Shown here in pieces: positions 48,658-59,800 of a stretch of DNA of 64,000 nt; within the stretch, counting starts at the first letter, position 1; each line of letters opens with the position of its first letter. The stretch is from Lycium barbarum (taxonomy: Eukaryota; Streptophyta; Magnoliopsida; Solanales; Solanaceae). The DNA is taken from assembly GCF_019175385.1 (NCBI RefSeq), contig NC_083340.1:23820336-23884335 (forward strand). The letters run 5' to 3'. The notes below the pieces were generated by a model. The model was not told where the DNA came from, did not search any database, and saw nothing but the letters and a program-made list of their open reading frames with translations. A program made the translations under genes and the position numbers.

Positions 48658-48845
48658 GGTTTGTCCTCGGAATGTCTACAGGCCGTGTCTCGTAGAGTCT
48701 TGTTTATCGGTGTGTTGTGCACCACATCTATAAACAGGAGGCTACCGGACATTTAGGGTGTTACCTTTCTTTGAATCTTAGATCGTGCGATAGAGTTGTG
48801 CCGTTAGGATGACTCTTTTCTGATCAATTGTTTTGTTTTTCAGTG

Positions 48846-50291
48846 ATGCCTCCGAAGAAGGCAACGGCTGCCCAGAAGGGCAAGGCGGTGATGGGAGAGA
48901 CTAGTCAGATGCCGAGAGTTACCCGGGATCGTGCTCAGGATTTACCCGATGTTGTACCCCAGTCGAAGGGTTCTGCTACACCACCGGAGGAGCCTGGAGC
49001 AGGTCCATCATTAGCTCCAGACGCTCCAGCGCCCGAGCCTCCAGCTCCTCAGCCAGGGGCGGAGGATAGGACGTTGAGGGAGGCCGTACAGTTGTTGACA
49101 ACTTTGGTGGCGGGACAGGCTCGCAGACGCGGGCTGAGAGGTGATGATGATGATGACAGACGTGATAGCCTGAGGGTTCGTGATTTTCTGACATGTAGTC
49201 CCCCAGAGTTTTTCGGGTCTAAGCCCGGGGAGGACCCCCACGACTTCATTCGGGGGATGAGGCGCTCATTGGGAATGGTCAGGGCTTCAGAGACCGAGTC
49301 CGTTGAGTTAGCCTCGCACAGATTACGAGATGTTGCGGCTAATTGGTATGAGTCCTGGGAGCTGTCCAGAGGTGAGAGTGCTCCCCCAGCTACTTGGGAT
49401 GAGTTTGTGGTCGCTTTTCTCCGCCACTTTTTGCCCCCGGAGTTATGGCGGGCGCGGGTTGATCGATTTTTGCAGCTGCGGCAGAGGGGTCGGAGTGTTC
49501 GTGAGTATAATTTGGAGTTTGATTCTCTGGCTCGATATGCACCCGCGATAGTAGCGGATATGGCGGACCGGATGCACCGGTACGTGATAGGATTGGACCG
49601 CTACTTGGTTGACAACTGTATGGCGATGGCATCGCAGACTGATATGGACATCGCCCGGTTACAGGCTTACGCGCAGGGGATGAAGGACCGGCACAGAGAG
49701 GATCAGTCGGGCAGAGATTGTGATAGGAGACCGCCCAAGCGGGCCAGGTCAGCTGGGTATTCTGGGGAGTCTCAAGGCGGGCAGCCTCAACAGTATGTTA
49801 GACAGTCTTCTCAGCTGGCGCAGAGTGCACTCCCGCAGTCTATCGGGGAGGGATTTGATAGTGTCAGATACTCAGGAGCAGGCCAGAGTTCCAGAGCATC
49901 AGGTTCGCAGATGACCAGGGGTTCCAGCCAGTCCCGACCACCCAGGCCCCATTGTTCTTATTGTGGGAGATCGCACCCATGGGAGTGCTACCGAGCCACA
50001 GGAGCTTGTTTTTCCTGCGGCCGTCAGGGCCATGTTATGCGAGATTATTCGATGGCGAGTGGTTCTGGTAGTACAGTTCAGCCGACGGGATCAGCCGCTG
50101 GTTCATCTTCTACTCCCTCAGCTATGCGCCCTGCAGGGCGGGGTATGCCGGCACCAGCGGGCCGCGGTCGAGGCCGTGGCGGTGTTTCATATTCTAGCGG
50201 TCCTTCGAACAGCATATATGCGTTGGCCAGCCGACAGGACCAGGAGGCACCACCAGATGTGGTTACAGGTACATTACTAATCCACTCCTGA
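48846..50291 (+). CDS. Gypsy-type Gag protein
   Basis: Uninterrupted ORF of 481 aa from the ATG of MPPKKATAAQKGKAV. Proline/alanine-rich N-terminus (residues about 40-80), then a retrotransposon Gag domain (PEFFGSKPGEDPHDFIRGM, WYESWELSRG, FLRHFLPPELWRARVDRFLQ-like blocks, about 120-250), a basic linker (RRPPKRARSAG), and a zinc-knuckle region HCSYCGRSHPWEC...CFSCGRQGHVMRDY in which the last cysteine of the CCHC knuckle is replaced by tyrosine. An RG-rich stretch follows (GRGRGRGG). It ends VVTGTLLIHS then TGA, where related elements would start protease. The open frame suggests a young copy or retained Gag function; RNA binding may be weakened by the missing cysteine. GC content is higher than in neighbouring DNA. 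Confidence 0.9.
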   Translation: MPPKKATAAQKGKAVMGETSQMPRVTRDRAQDLPDVVPQSKGSATPPEEPGAGPSLAPDAPAPEPPAPQPGAEDRTLREAVQLLTTLVAGQARRRGLRGDDDDDRRDSLRVRDFLTCSPPEFFGSKPGEDPHDFIRGMRRSLGMVRASETESVELASHRLRDVAANWYESWELSRGESAPPATWDEFVVAFLRHFLPPELWRARVDRFLQLRQRGRSVREYNLEFDSLARYAPAIVADMADRMHRYVIGLDRYLVDNCMAMASQTDMDIARLQAYAQGMKDRHREDQSGRDCDRRPPKRARSAGYSGESQGGQPQQYVRQSSQLAQSALPQSIGEGFDSVRYSGAGQSSRASGSQMTRGSSQSRPPRPHCSYCGRSHPWECYRATGACFSCGRQGHVMRDYSMASGSGSTVQPTGSAAGSSSTPSAMRPAGRGMPAPAGRGRGRGGVSYSSGPSNSIYALASRQDQEAPPDVVTGTLLIHS

Positions 50292-50573
50292 AGTGTATAT
50301 GTGTTAATAGATCCAGACCCTATTTTATCATATATTTCCCCCCCCCCCCCTGGTTGATAGTAAAACTGGGATAAAAACCCGAATCGATGGAGCTGTCTGA
50401 GGTAGTTAATCATGCAAATGAAAAGTGGATGTTAAGGATTTAAAAGGCTAACCCGATGACTGTATAGTCGTAAGAGTAAAAGACTCTCTCTAGATTGGAG
50501 TGAGATATGTTACGAGGACGTTTTGGAAGTTGTTAAGACCCCGACTTGCCTTAAATTACGTGATGAAGGTCGT

Positions 50574-50676
50574 GGATGCAGTTATACCGGCATTGACGCA
50601 CAGAAATTTATCAAAGTTTCGAGGTTAAGCGTGCTAGGGCCAGAGAAATTTTAAGATGGGTGACCCCCTGGGAAGT
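50574..50676 (+). other. 5S rRNA-derived segment between gag and PPT
   Basis: Aligns by eye with plant 5S rRNA: ggatgcagttatacc...gca at the 5' side is diverged; then gttaagcgtgct (A-box region) and gatgggtgaccccctgggaa plus gt (C-box region) match nearly base for base. The last 5S bases after gggaagt are lost. It is not a working 5S gene (5' third diverged, 3' end missing). It may still carry a polymerase III internal promoter. Other Solanaceae gypsy copies would show whether it is a family feature. Confidence 0.85.
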
Positions 50677-50935
50677 GTACAAAAATTTTCATAAATGTGG
50701 GTATGAAAGACAGATGTGAAAGTTGGGTAACCTGAAAGAAATTAGCATATATGAAGTAGTTAGAAATCTTAAAGAGGTCGCGTAGACTGAAACGGACTAG
50801 ACTGGTGAAAAGGAAAGAAAGCAAGTACGGGATAGCAATTGTAGCATTTGGAAAACTCTGAAGGAAGGGAAGAGACCTCCCCGAAGTATGATGAGACCCC
50901 CTTAAGGTTAGCTGAACATTCAAGGACGAATGTTT

Positions 50936-50951
50936 TAAAAGGGGGGGAGAA
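50936..50951 (+). other. TR-GAG polypurine tract
   Basis: Purine run ttaaaagggggggagaa-like immediately before the 3' LTR TGTTATATCCC. Confidence 0.88.
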
Positions 50952-51525
50952 TGTTATATCCCGCATTTTTGCGCATTCGAAAAATTTGAAATAATGTTGA
51001 CTTGTAAGAAATAAGGCCACATTTTGATTTTTATCTAATATATATGTGTTGTTTATGAAAAATATTGAGACGGAAATATCGAGGAAGGCTAAGGGCGAAA
51101 TTGGAATTTCGGAAACTACTTTCATGAATTACAAGAAGTAGTCAACTAATTGGGCCAAAAAAAAAAGAGAACAAAAGGCCCAACTCATGTGGGTGGCCGG
51201 CCAAGGAGAGGAAAAAATGGGCCAAGCCCATGTAAATTATGCCCATTAATTAAATAAATGAAAAGGGGGCCAACAAGTCTTCATTCTTCATGAAGTTTCA
51301 AGAACAACCAAGAAGACAAAAATTGAGAGAAAATAAAGAAGAGGCCTCACGGCCAAGGAGAAAAAAATTGAGGGCTTCCAATTTTGATCCAAAATCGTAA
51401 TTTTCTTGTATCCTTACTAAGCTCAAGACCCTCTTCAACGTGGTATAATTTTTTAGGCGAGAAAACTACTTTTGTGGCAAGTGAAAAATTTAAGAAAAGG
51501 TAAAATTCTATCCTTTTATGTTATG

Positions 51526-51578
<53 letters not shown>

Positions 51579-54175
51579 AGTATGTGGAAATGAGTGAAAA
51601 GTATGAAATTTGTGTGTGTGTGTGTGTGGGGGGGGGGGGGGGTGGGTGTTGTGGCCGTGAGGTACCTCATGGTGAAGGGGAGATGAGTTGATTTTATTTA
51701 TTATGTTAATTGCGTTGTTGTGACCTTGTGATGTAATTGGAAGAATAATAGTCAAGTTGGCATGAAAATGTTGTTAAGTTGTTGTAGGGAATTTTATGAT
51801 TTTATTGTGAATTTATGTAATTATGGAAATGGAATTGTTAAGGTGTAGATTGTGGTTGTTGTTGATGAGAATGGGATGAGAATTATGGAGTTGTGATGTG
51901 TGTGTGCATAGCCGTGTGTGTGTGTGAAGTAGTGTATGGCCGTGAGCCATAGTATGGTGAAGGGGAGGTGAAGTGAAGTTCATTTAGTTGGTTAGTTGTG
52001 TCGTTGTGACATTTATGACGTAAATAAAGGTTTAACGAGTTGAGTTGGCATTGAAATTGGTTATAAGTCGTTATGGGAAATTATGTGATTTTTTATATAG
52101 TTTTTATGTACTTACGAAAGTAAGATTCTAGAATGTGATTTAATGTTATTGTTATTGAATTTGGAAGAAGACAATGCGATTTAGTAGTTTTGTCGCATTT
52201 GTAGAAGTTTCGGATGGAATATGGAATTGGCGGGAATACTTGAATCCATGAATATTGTTTGGAATGCTATTGAAATATGTTTGAATAATCTTGAATTAGT
52301 TAATGGATATGGAAAATGTTGATACTAGTTTGATAGTGTGAAGTTGGGATGGAAGATATTGAACTATGTAGAAAAGAAGGCTATTTATGTTATAATGTAT
52401 TTTGTGATGTTGTTGGTATTGTTGGGTTGTTGTTGTTGATATTTTGGGCCGAGGTGATTCTCGGGGATGTTAAATTTATAGGGGAAACGCTGCCGAAATT
52501 TCGGTAGACAATATGAATTTAAGACTTGAAATTCTAAAAGCTTGAAACTTATATTTGACAACTATGACCAATTGTAGATTTTGGACGAAACGGGGATTGA
52601 GTTTGGACGAGCGTAAGGCGCAAGTGAGGTATGTAAATCTACCCCTTTCCTTCTTTTGGCATGTCCTAGATATACTAGGTTGAGATCTGAGCCTCGGGGA
52701 CAATTCTGTTCATGGAAATCCGAATTTGATTTTTGGGTACTATTCATTCAATATAATTGAACTATAATTCTCATGTTGGTTGGAAAAATGATCAAACATC
52801 CGCAACCTTCGTAAACGTAATCGCATCGCTCTGAAGCTTTCATTGATGATTCCATAGAGCCTAATGTTCATGATTCTTGTCCGCCACCTCGACTTGACCC
52901 GAGGTGGGCCCATTGACTCCGAGACTCCTTGGTTTGCCCTATTTGACTTATCCTTGCATGATATCGGAAAGAGACTTTTGCTTATGACTTTAGCTACTAA
53001 AGAATAATGTTTGGTGGCTCCGTGATATTTTGATTTATGTTTTGAACTATAAATACGATTTCAGAAGTACTTTTGTGAGATAAACTCCGTATTGATCAGT
53101 TGTCCGGACTAGTTTGCCTAACGGGTTGTCATATGATTATATCCAGTTTCATAAATATTTTGATATGTAAATTGCATTAGTTTCCGCACTACTCTGCTCA
53201 TGCCCATTATTATGATATCGTTCGCCGGTTTCCAGGCCGGTTTTGTGATCGTGCGCACTATGATATATTCGGCAGTATGCTGTGTTACGGTTCCCGAGAC
53301 CTCGCCATAGGGCCGGGTTCCGTTTATGGAGTTATGCTGTGATATGGCTTATGATATGATGCGTGTGATGATATGTTATGTTCGGGGTTGTACGGAGATT
53401 TGAAACTTTCTGGAGTATGCTGTGTTGTGGCGCCAATGTCGGAGTGGCGACCACGTTCCTGAGCCTTATGCATGATTTCTTTTACTTGCATTATGTACAT
53501 ATGATTTCCGTATCGGTTTTGATATACTGATTCGGTATTCCCTTCTGTACCTTATGCTTCAGTTATGGTTGGATTTCTGTATCTTCTGCTTTGCATACTC
53601 AGTACATATTTCGTACTGACCCCCTTTCTTCGGGGGCTGCGTTTCATGCCCGCAGGTACAGACGCACAGTTTGGTGATCCACCAGTTTAGGACACCCTCT
53701 TCTGCTGTTTGGAGTGCTCCTCTTATTCCGGAGCCTACATTTTGGTATATATGTCTTTTTCTATGTATATGTTTTTATACATTGACTATTTGGGGTACGG
53801 CGGGGCCCTGTCCCGTCCTATGTCTTCGTTTTGATTTGTAGAGGCCTGTAGTCACATATGTGGGTCGTGGGTCTTACGTGTGCTCGTCTTGTTTATGGTT
53901 TGTGTCTTAATGCGGTCCGGTTTGTTATGGCGGCCAAAACGGCCCATATGTTTGCATATGTACATATGATCGGCGATGTGTATTCCGCCGCCCCTTTTTG
54001 TTCTGATATGATATCTCTGTACACGTGACCGCTTAAGATAATAATTATTTTCAGATCTGTTTAAAATGATGAATTTGAAAATTGACCTAAGCTATAATAT
54101 GACGATTTGGTATGTTTGTCCGTTTGGGTGCCCAAGTAGGGCACCAGTCGCGGCCCACGGGGCTGGGTCGTGACA
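50952..54175 (+). repeat. 3' LTR of the TR-GAG element
   Basis: 3224 bp, almost identical to 45430-48641. Differences include a longer TA run (about 51528-51572), a GT run replaced in part by a poly-G run (about 51628-51642), and scattered single-base changes. Confidence 0.93.
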
Positions 54176-54180
54176 CAATT

Positions 54181-56806
54181 GTTCTTTCCCATCCTTAATC
54201 TGTTGAAATTTCTTCCATTAAGCTAGGTTTAAATCACCGCTTGCCTTTTTTGTTTTTAATTGACTTTGTTGATTAACCAATAAGCCAACCGATAACTGTC
54301 CGATAACCGTTAAATCCAAACCGAACCAACCGCTATCTTATAGGTTGGTTAACGGATTGGTATATTTAAAAATCGATAACCGATAAGCCGAAGATTGGTA
54401 TATTTAAAAATCGATAACCGATAAGCCGAACCTTTAAGCGCTAATATCCAACCGAGCCGCCCGATAAGCAGCCCTATTTGTTATTCACTATGGATAGTAT
54501 TATTGGTAAGTAAGTAGTACAGATACCTCATTTTTCACTTTTCCTTTTCTATTCTATTTATATTCGTAATCTTCTTCTTGTGGCATTTGCTAGCTTTATT
54601 GCATACATCGTTACTTCTGTTAACTAGAACATTTATCGAGAAATAGATAAAAAAAATGGAGAATAGAAAAAGGAAAAAAGATGACGTATCATCCTCTATG
54701 ATGAATACACATCAATGTATTACAGATGAAATGAACATGAAACCCAGCAACGAACTTATAAGCGAAAACGTCTATGTGCTGATTTGTCTACAAGAATTTC
54801 ATGTGATTAATTGGTAACTTCATCATAGCTATTGATTTTGTTTAAGGCTGCTGGCCTGCTGCTACTGCTACTGCCACTGCCTACTGCTGCTGCTACCGCT
54901 ACTGCTTACCGCTGCTACTTGTTTAAGTTTAAGGCGTTAAGCTACTGATTTTGTTTAAGGCTTATTTAGATCTCTTATAAGTTCATGTGAAAATTGAATT
55001 CCGATGAATTGAAATAGCCCATTTTGAATTAAAAAAACATAAAATAGCTCACTTTTAATTAAAAAGAAAGTTCATTTTACAAGTAGAAAATCGAATTAGA
55101 AAAACCGAAATTGAACCGAACCGAAATTTAAAAAACCGAACCGAACAGAACTAATTCAGTGCGGTGTTCGGTGTCCACTTTCAAAAAACCGAAATCGAAA
55201 AACCGAACCGAAGTTTGAAAAAACTGAGAACCGAAGAACCGAATGCCCACCCCTAATTGCAACCTAGGAATTAAACTCTTAATTCCTCTCCCTTACAATG
55301 TCCCTATTGTAAGCAATTCTAGACTACCACTAGCCAAACAAACTAATACACCTTGCCTATCCCTAGACAAGTGTACCACTCAAAGGTTAAATAGGAGAAC
55401 AACCCACAAACAACTTCTAAGAATTCAAACTAATTAACCTAAACTAACTCTAGCCTAGTGTACCACTCAAAACTTGTAAAGATAAACTTCTTACAAGCAA
55501 CCCTCTTAGAATTCAAGCACCTACAAACAGCTTCTTAAAAGAGAAGAGTAGGTTTACAATTTATAGAACAAAGGAACAAAGACTTAACAACCTAGGACTT
55601 GAAGCATCTTCAGTTCAGGGATCTGGTCCTTTGTCTTGTTGAGACTTTGTTCTTGAGAGCACCTTGAGAGGGGTGGCGGCTGCACTTGAGAGAAATATAA
55701 TTTTTTGATTTGCAAGTGTTAGGTCAAACTAATCCCGAACATGTTGTATATATATGAAACCAAGGTATAGAGCATATGAGAAACATATGACCATGGATGA
55801 TAACTTTCCAAAGGCTATTAGTTCCTAGCATACATACATCTGTGCTGATGCAGTTCTGCCAGAACAGTGCAACAACTTTACCAGCTGTCATGTTTCGTAT
55901 AGTGTCCAGGCGACCTGATCAAGGACCCGGTCCTTGGTGTGTTTGTCAAATCATCAAAACTACAACATATCATAACTCATCAATCCTTAAGGAGCCACAA
56001 AAAGAATGAAAAATTTACTATACCACCCTTAATTATTACTAAGTCATCTAAAATCAATCAAACATTCATCTAAAATCAATCAAACATACTTTAAGGGCTC
56101 ATTTGGTTGGGAAACAACTTATCCCGAGATAACTAATCTCGGGATAAGTTATCCTGGGATTAGTTATTCCACCCTCAAGGTGGGATAAAATAAGGCTACA
56201 ATCCCAAAATAACTAATCTCGGGATTAGTTATCCCGAATTTTTATTCCAACCAAACATGGGATAAGGAGACACTAAAATTTTATCCCAGGACTATTTTTG
56301 CTTATCCTTCACACCAAACGACCCCTAAAAGTTGTGTATCCACTAACAATTTCCTGAAGTTTCCTATTCAATAATTAATAATAAGGGTAAAATAGGTATG
56401 AAATGGTAAATTATCTCTTGATTTTTCAAGATGGACAAGTAAAAGTGGACATTTATATTTTTAGTATACATGACTAACCATTGCCCTACATAGAAATCTT
56501 TTTAGTCTTAGTGTAGCTTTTTGTATTGCATATTTTAGGATTTGATGAAACTTTCTTAGTATTTATAATTAATTTTATTTGTGGACCGTTTCCCTCAAAT
56601 CTAACAAACAGAAAGTGTTAAATTTGACAAACTTAAAAGATCAAAACTGTTAAATGCATACTTAAGGGACTATTTTAAACCTACCATCAAACATAAGGGA
56701 CCATATTTGCCATTTTCTCGGATTTCCTAAGAAATGTGTGGTTATGGTTGGTTTTTGGGCGGGCTTTTTTTGATAGCGTAAGTGAAAAAGCTTTAGCTCA
56801 GCTACA
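54181..56806. other. Intergenic region with repeat fragments
   Basis: Around 54270-54475 lies a cgataaccgataagccgaa-rich segment with a direct 35-bp duplication, ending ccgataagcagcccta, resembling a DNA transposon end. 54847-54920 is a degenerate CTG/CTA trinucleotide tract. 55085-55253 is rich in aaaaccgaaccgaa and ends gaatgcccacccct, a common plant DNA-transposon terminus. 55260-55990 looks like decayed retroelement sequence that I could not classify. A Tourist MITE is listed separately. No gene recognised. Confidence 0.45.
56095..56325. mobile_element. Tourist-like (PIF/Harbinger) MITE
   Basis: Ends GGGCTCATTTGGTTGG and CACCAAACGACCCC (imperfect inverted repeat) with TAA on both sides (56092-56094, 56326-56328). 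The interior contains several inverted atctcgggataa/ttatcccgagat motifs, giving a strong hairpin. A similar terminus appears at about 2592. Confidence 0.82.
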
Positions 56807-59800
56807 ATGGCGGTTTCTATGTTCATAGCTGCTAACAGCACTGTAAAGTTAAACTTTCCAACTGTAACAAAGGTGGATAACCTGCACATTGAATCCTTCC
56901 GTGGTTTCTTAAAGCCTGTGCGTTGTAATGCGGTAGAACAACAGGTATTGAACATTCTGTATAAATATCACTTCATTATTTTACCAAGAGATAAGGTCAA
57001 AAATACACCTGAACTATCAGTTGTTTTTTTTTCCTACCTGAATTATCATTTGTATTAAAACACACCTAGGTGTGTTTACATGTAGATAAAGGGGTAGGGG
57101 TTTAGTAGCTCAGTTGGTTTGTTACCTAAATTTTCACCTTGTTGGTGAGTGTTCGAATCTCCACATTGTAATCCCCTCCCCCATTTCCCCTTCCTCTACC
57201 CTCTATGTAATAAAACAATTTAAAAAAAAAAAACATGTAGATAAAGGGAACAACTAATAGTTGGCCTAATCAGGTGTGTTTTAATATATAAATGGTGATA
57301 GTTCAGGTAGGAAAAAGGAAACAGTTGATAGTTTGGGTGTGAAACTTGCGAAAAAGTAAATTATAAGCATTGTATAGTCTCTGTCAGATCATTATTATGT
57401 AATTTGTGATTGATTTTTTTTCATATTTGGTGCAAGTGTGTGTAATTTTTTTAAGATTCTGTATCATATGAGCAAATAAATTATTATTATTATTATTATT
57501 TCAATCAATTACGAGCGTTCTCTTTCTAGTGTTGATATTTGGAATCCAATGATATTGATATTACATCTAAAGTTCAGTATTTGAAGATTAAGCTGTATGT
57601 TAAGTATGAAAATGGATTTTTCCAGGAAGAAATTTTTATTGATAACAAGATGATGGGGAAGTTGGGAGAAAGTAACGAAGTAGATGAGAAAGGAGAGAGA
57701 AATGAATAAAAGGAATGTAAGAAATTAAAGTTTTCCATCAAAATGTTGAAGGAATATAATTCAGTAGTTAATAGAAGCGTGCTCTCTCAAACAACCTAAA
57801 CTTTTGGATGAGAGGGTCATGCAGTTCAATAAAATACTTGAAGAATCTAGGCAAAAGGAGTTGAAAAATGCTACATAGGAAGAGACTTAGAGAAATAAGT
57901 TTTGCATCATAGCAAAAAGAAGACTCACCTATTTATACATGTCAAACACAATACACACATGGCATTTGCCTTGTGGGACAATATTCAACTTAAGAACTAA
58001 CTATGCTAATATTCTAACACAGATTTAACATCAGGGAAATGAAACAGTGCAATTGTTGATTCATTAGGAATGAGGTCCTTCTGGATATTTGTATTCTCTT
58101 GTGGGATTTCCTTGGACCCTTTCTTCCATCCTACTCTGACGTGCCTGCAACTATCGCCTTCAATGTAATGCCACATACCTCTCTCTTGCTACAGCTCTAA
58201 CCAAACCTGTAGTTTAGTAGTCAAGCTATCACCAATATCAGCTATTTTCTTTTCTTGTGGTAGATTTATTACCACCTCTGAGTGATTGTGCCTCCTACAT
58301 GCTGAGGTCTCCGTTATCACGAAAAAAATCCACTTTACCATGTTTTCCTGCTCTGAAATCTACTTTATTCGGTGGAGATAGATCTGATCATTTCTACTCC
58401 CCCCCCCCCCCCCCCCAAACCCCCCCTCCCTCCTCCCCTTCTTCTTCCTCCTTTACTCACTTTTCCAATTCTGCTTCCTCTATTCTCCTTTCTCCTCCTC
58501 TGCACTTTTGATAGCAGCTTCATTATCTGTCTTGATTTAACAGAGAATGCCCATTCATAACCAGTTTAGGATCAGCCTAGCCTGGGTTTGTACCTCGTAT
58601 ACTGCCAAGATTTTCACGAATAGTTTAGGACCTTTTGTTCATTTATCTCCAAGCAATGGTCTTGGGACTTAAGACGTAGAGAGGTCTCTCTTTATCCTGC
58701 TCTGTATATGTCATATATTGTTTCTAACAATTTTGACACTAATGGGGTTGCTCTAATGCGTTAAAGTACACATACTATTTAATCCTAAATGTGATTGTGT
58801 TGCTAGTAAGTACATGAAGAATCTCTTTTACACTCCAATTATGTTAAACCATGCTTACTAAATAATTGCAGTTCTCTACAAAATTGTAGAAGCACTTTAT
58901 CTAATTGTATGGACTTTTAATGTACCGCCAGAAGATTTCTTCCCAAAGTTGCGTTCTTGTTTTCTCATTAGCAGTAACTGACTCGGCTGTAGCTCTCCTT
59001 GTGCATTACTTGCCTCGCTTCGTTTACAAAATAATTGGTGAATCTGTAATTTCCATCCGTCATATCTTACTGGATCATGTTTTCCCTTTGCCCTAGCTAT
59101 TCTGTAAGTTGGATATTTATCAGAAATTTATTTTGCCAACTCTACTATTCCTGAGTCTACTATCTATTTCTAAGTGTAAGTGGTACTGTTGAGATACAGA
59201 GATAGAACAAAATGAGGGAAACCTGTGCATTCCCTCATGGGATTTCAATTCGGATTACCTTTTACTGCAAAATAACTTGACCCTGGTTTACTAGCTTTGG
59301 TGTGGATATAACATGAATACTTCATAACGGTCCTCTAATTTCTATGGCATATTATTAGTGTGGCGAATATGCATCTGTCTAGTAAGTAGGCTTCTATTGG
59401 ACTTTTTTTTTTTAATAAACTACTAATAATTTGCTGATACTTTGCGAAAATCCTGGTATAGAAGTGTTCTAAAGAAATAGAACACCTATAAAAAAATATG
59501 ACTCTCTGAAAATAAACGCCCAGTCAGTATATTGCTAGAAAGCTTATGGTTGCACTAAAAGTTAACTAAGAAAAAAGACGAGCCTCCATCCATACAAAAT
59601 CATTTCCTTCTCAATACAAAAGCTGTCATATTCTTGTCCTTCTAAAGTAACCACATAGGAGCCACATTCTATCCTCTACATCTTCTTTTCCTTCTTCTGA
59701 AAGTCCAGCTAAACACCACATCCTAAACTGTAGCTCATTGATCCTGTACCCCAAACAGATACAACACCGACCACTACAATCGTGTGGCAACCAGGCAATG

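Larger units (their letters stand above)
45430..54175 (+). mobile_element. Ty3/gypsy-type non-autonomous element with gag only (TR-GAG)
   Basis: Two near-identical 3.2-kb LTRs (45430-48641, 50952-54175), target duplication caatt (45425-45429 and 54176-54180), PBS at 48646, PPT at 50936, and a 2310-bp interior with a single gag ORF. No protease beyond its first residues, no RT, RNase H or integrase. LTR termini TGTTATATCCC...GGGTCGTGACA. By eye I count about a dozen substitutions between LTRs plus microsatellite length changes, so the insertion is young. A 5S-rRNA-like segment sits between gag and PPT. Mobilisation would need pol proteins from an autonomous relative. Confidence 0.92.

Noticed and set aside
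50574..50676. Functional 5S rRNA gene
   Set aside because: The 5' third is diverged and the 3' end missing, and it sits inside a retroelement; kept only as a 5S-derived segment.
45430..54175. Segmental tandem duplication of host DNA
   Set aside because: TSD, PBS, PPT and gag between the repeats show LTRs of a retroelement.
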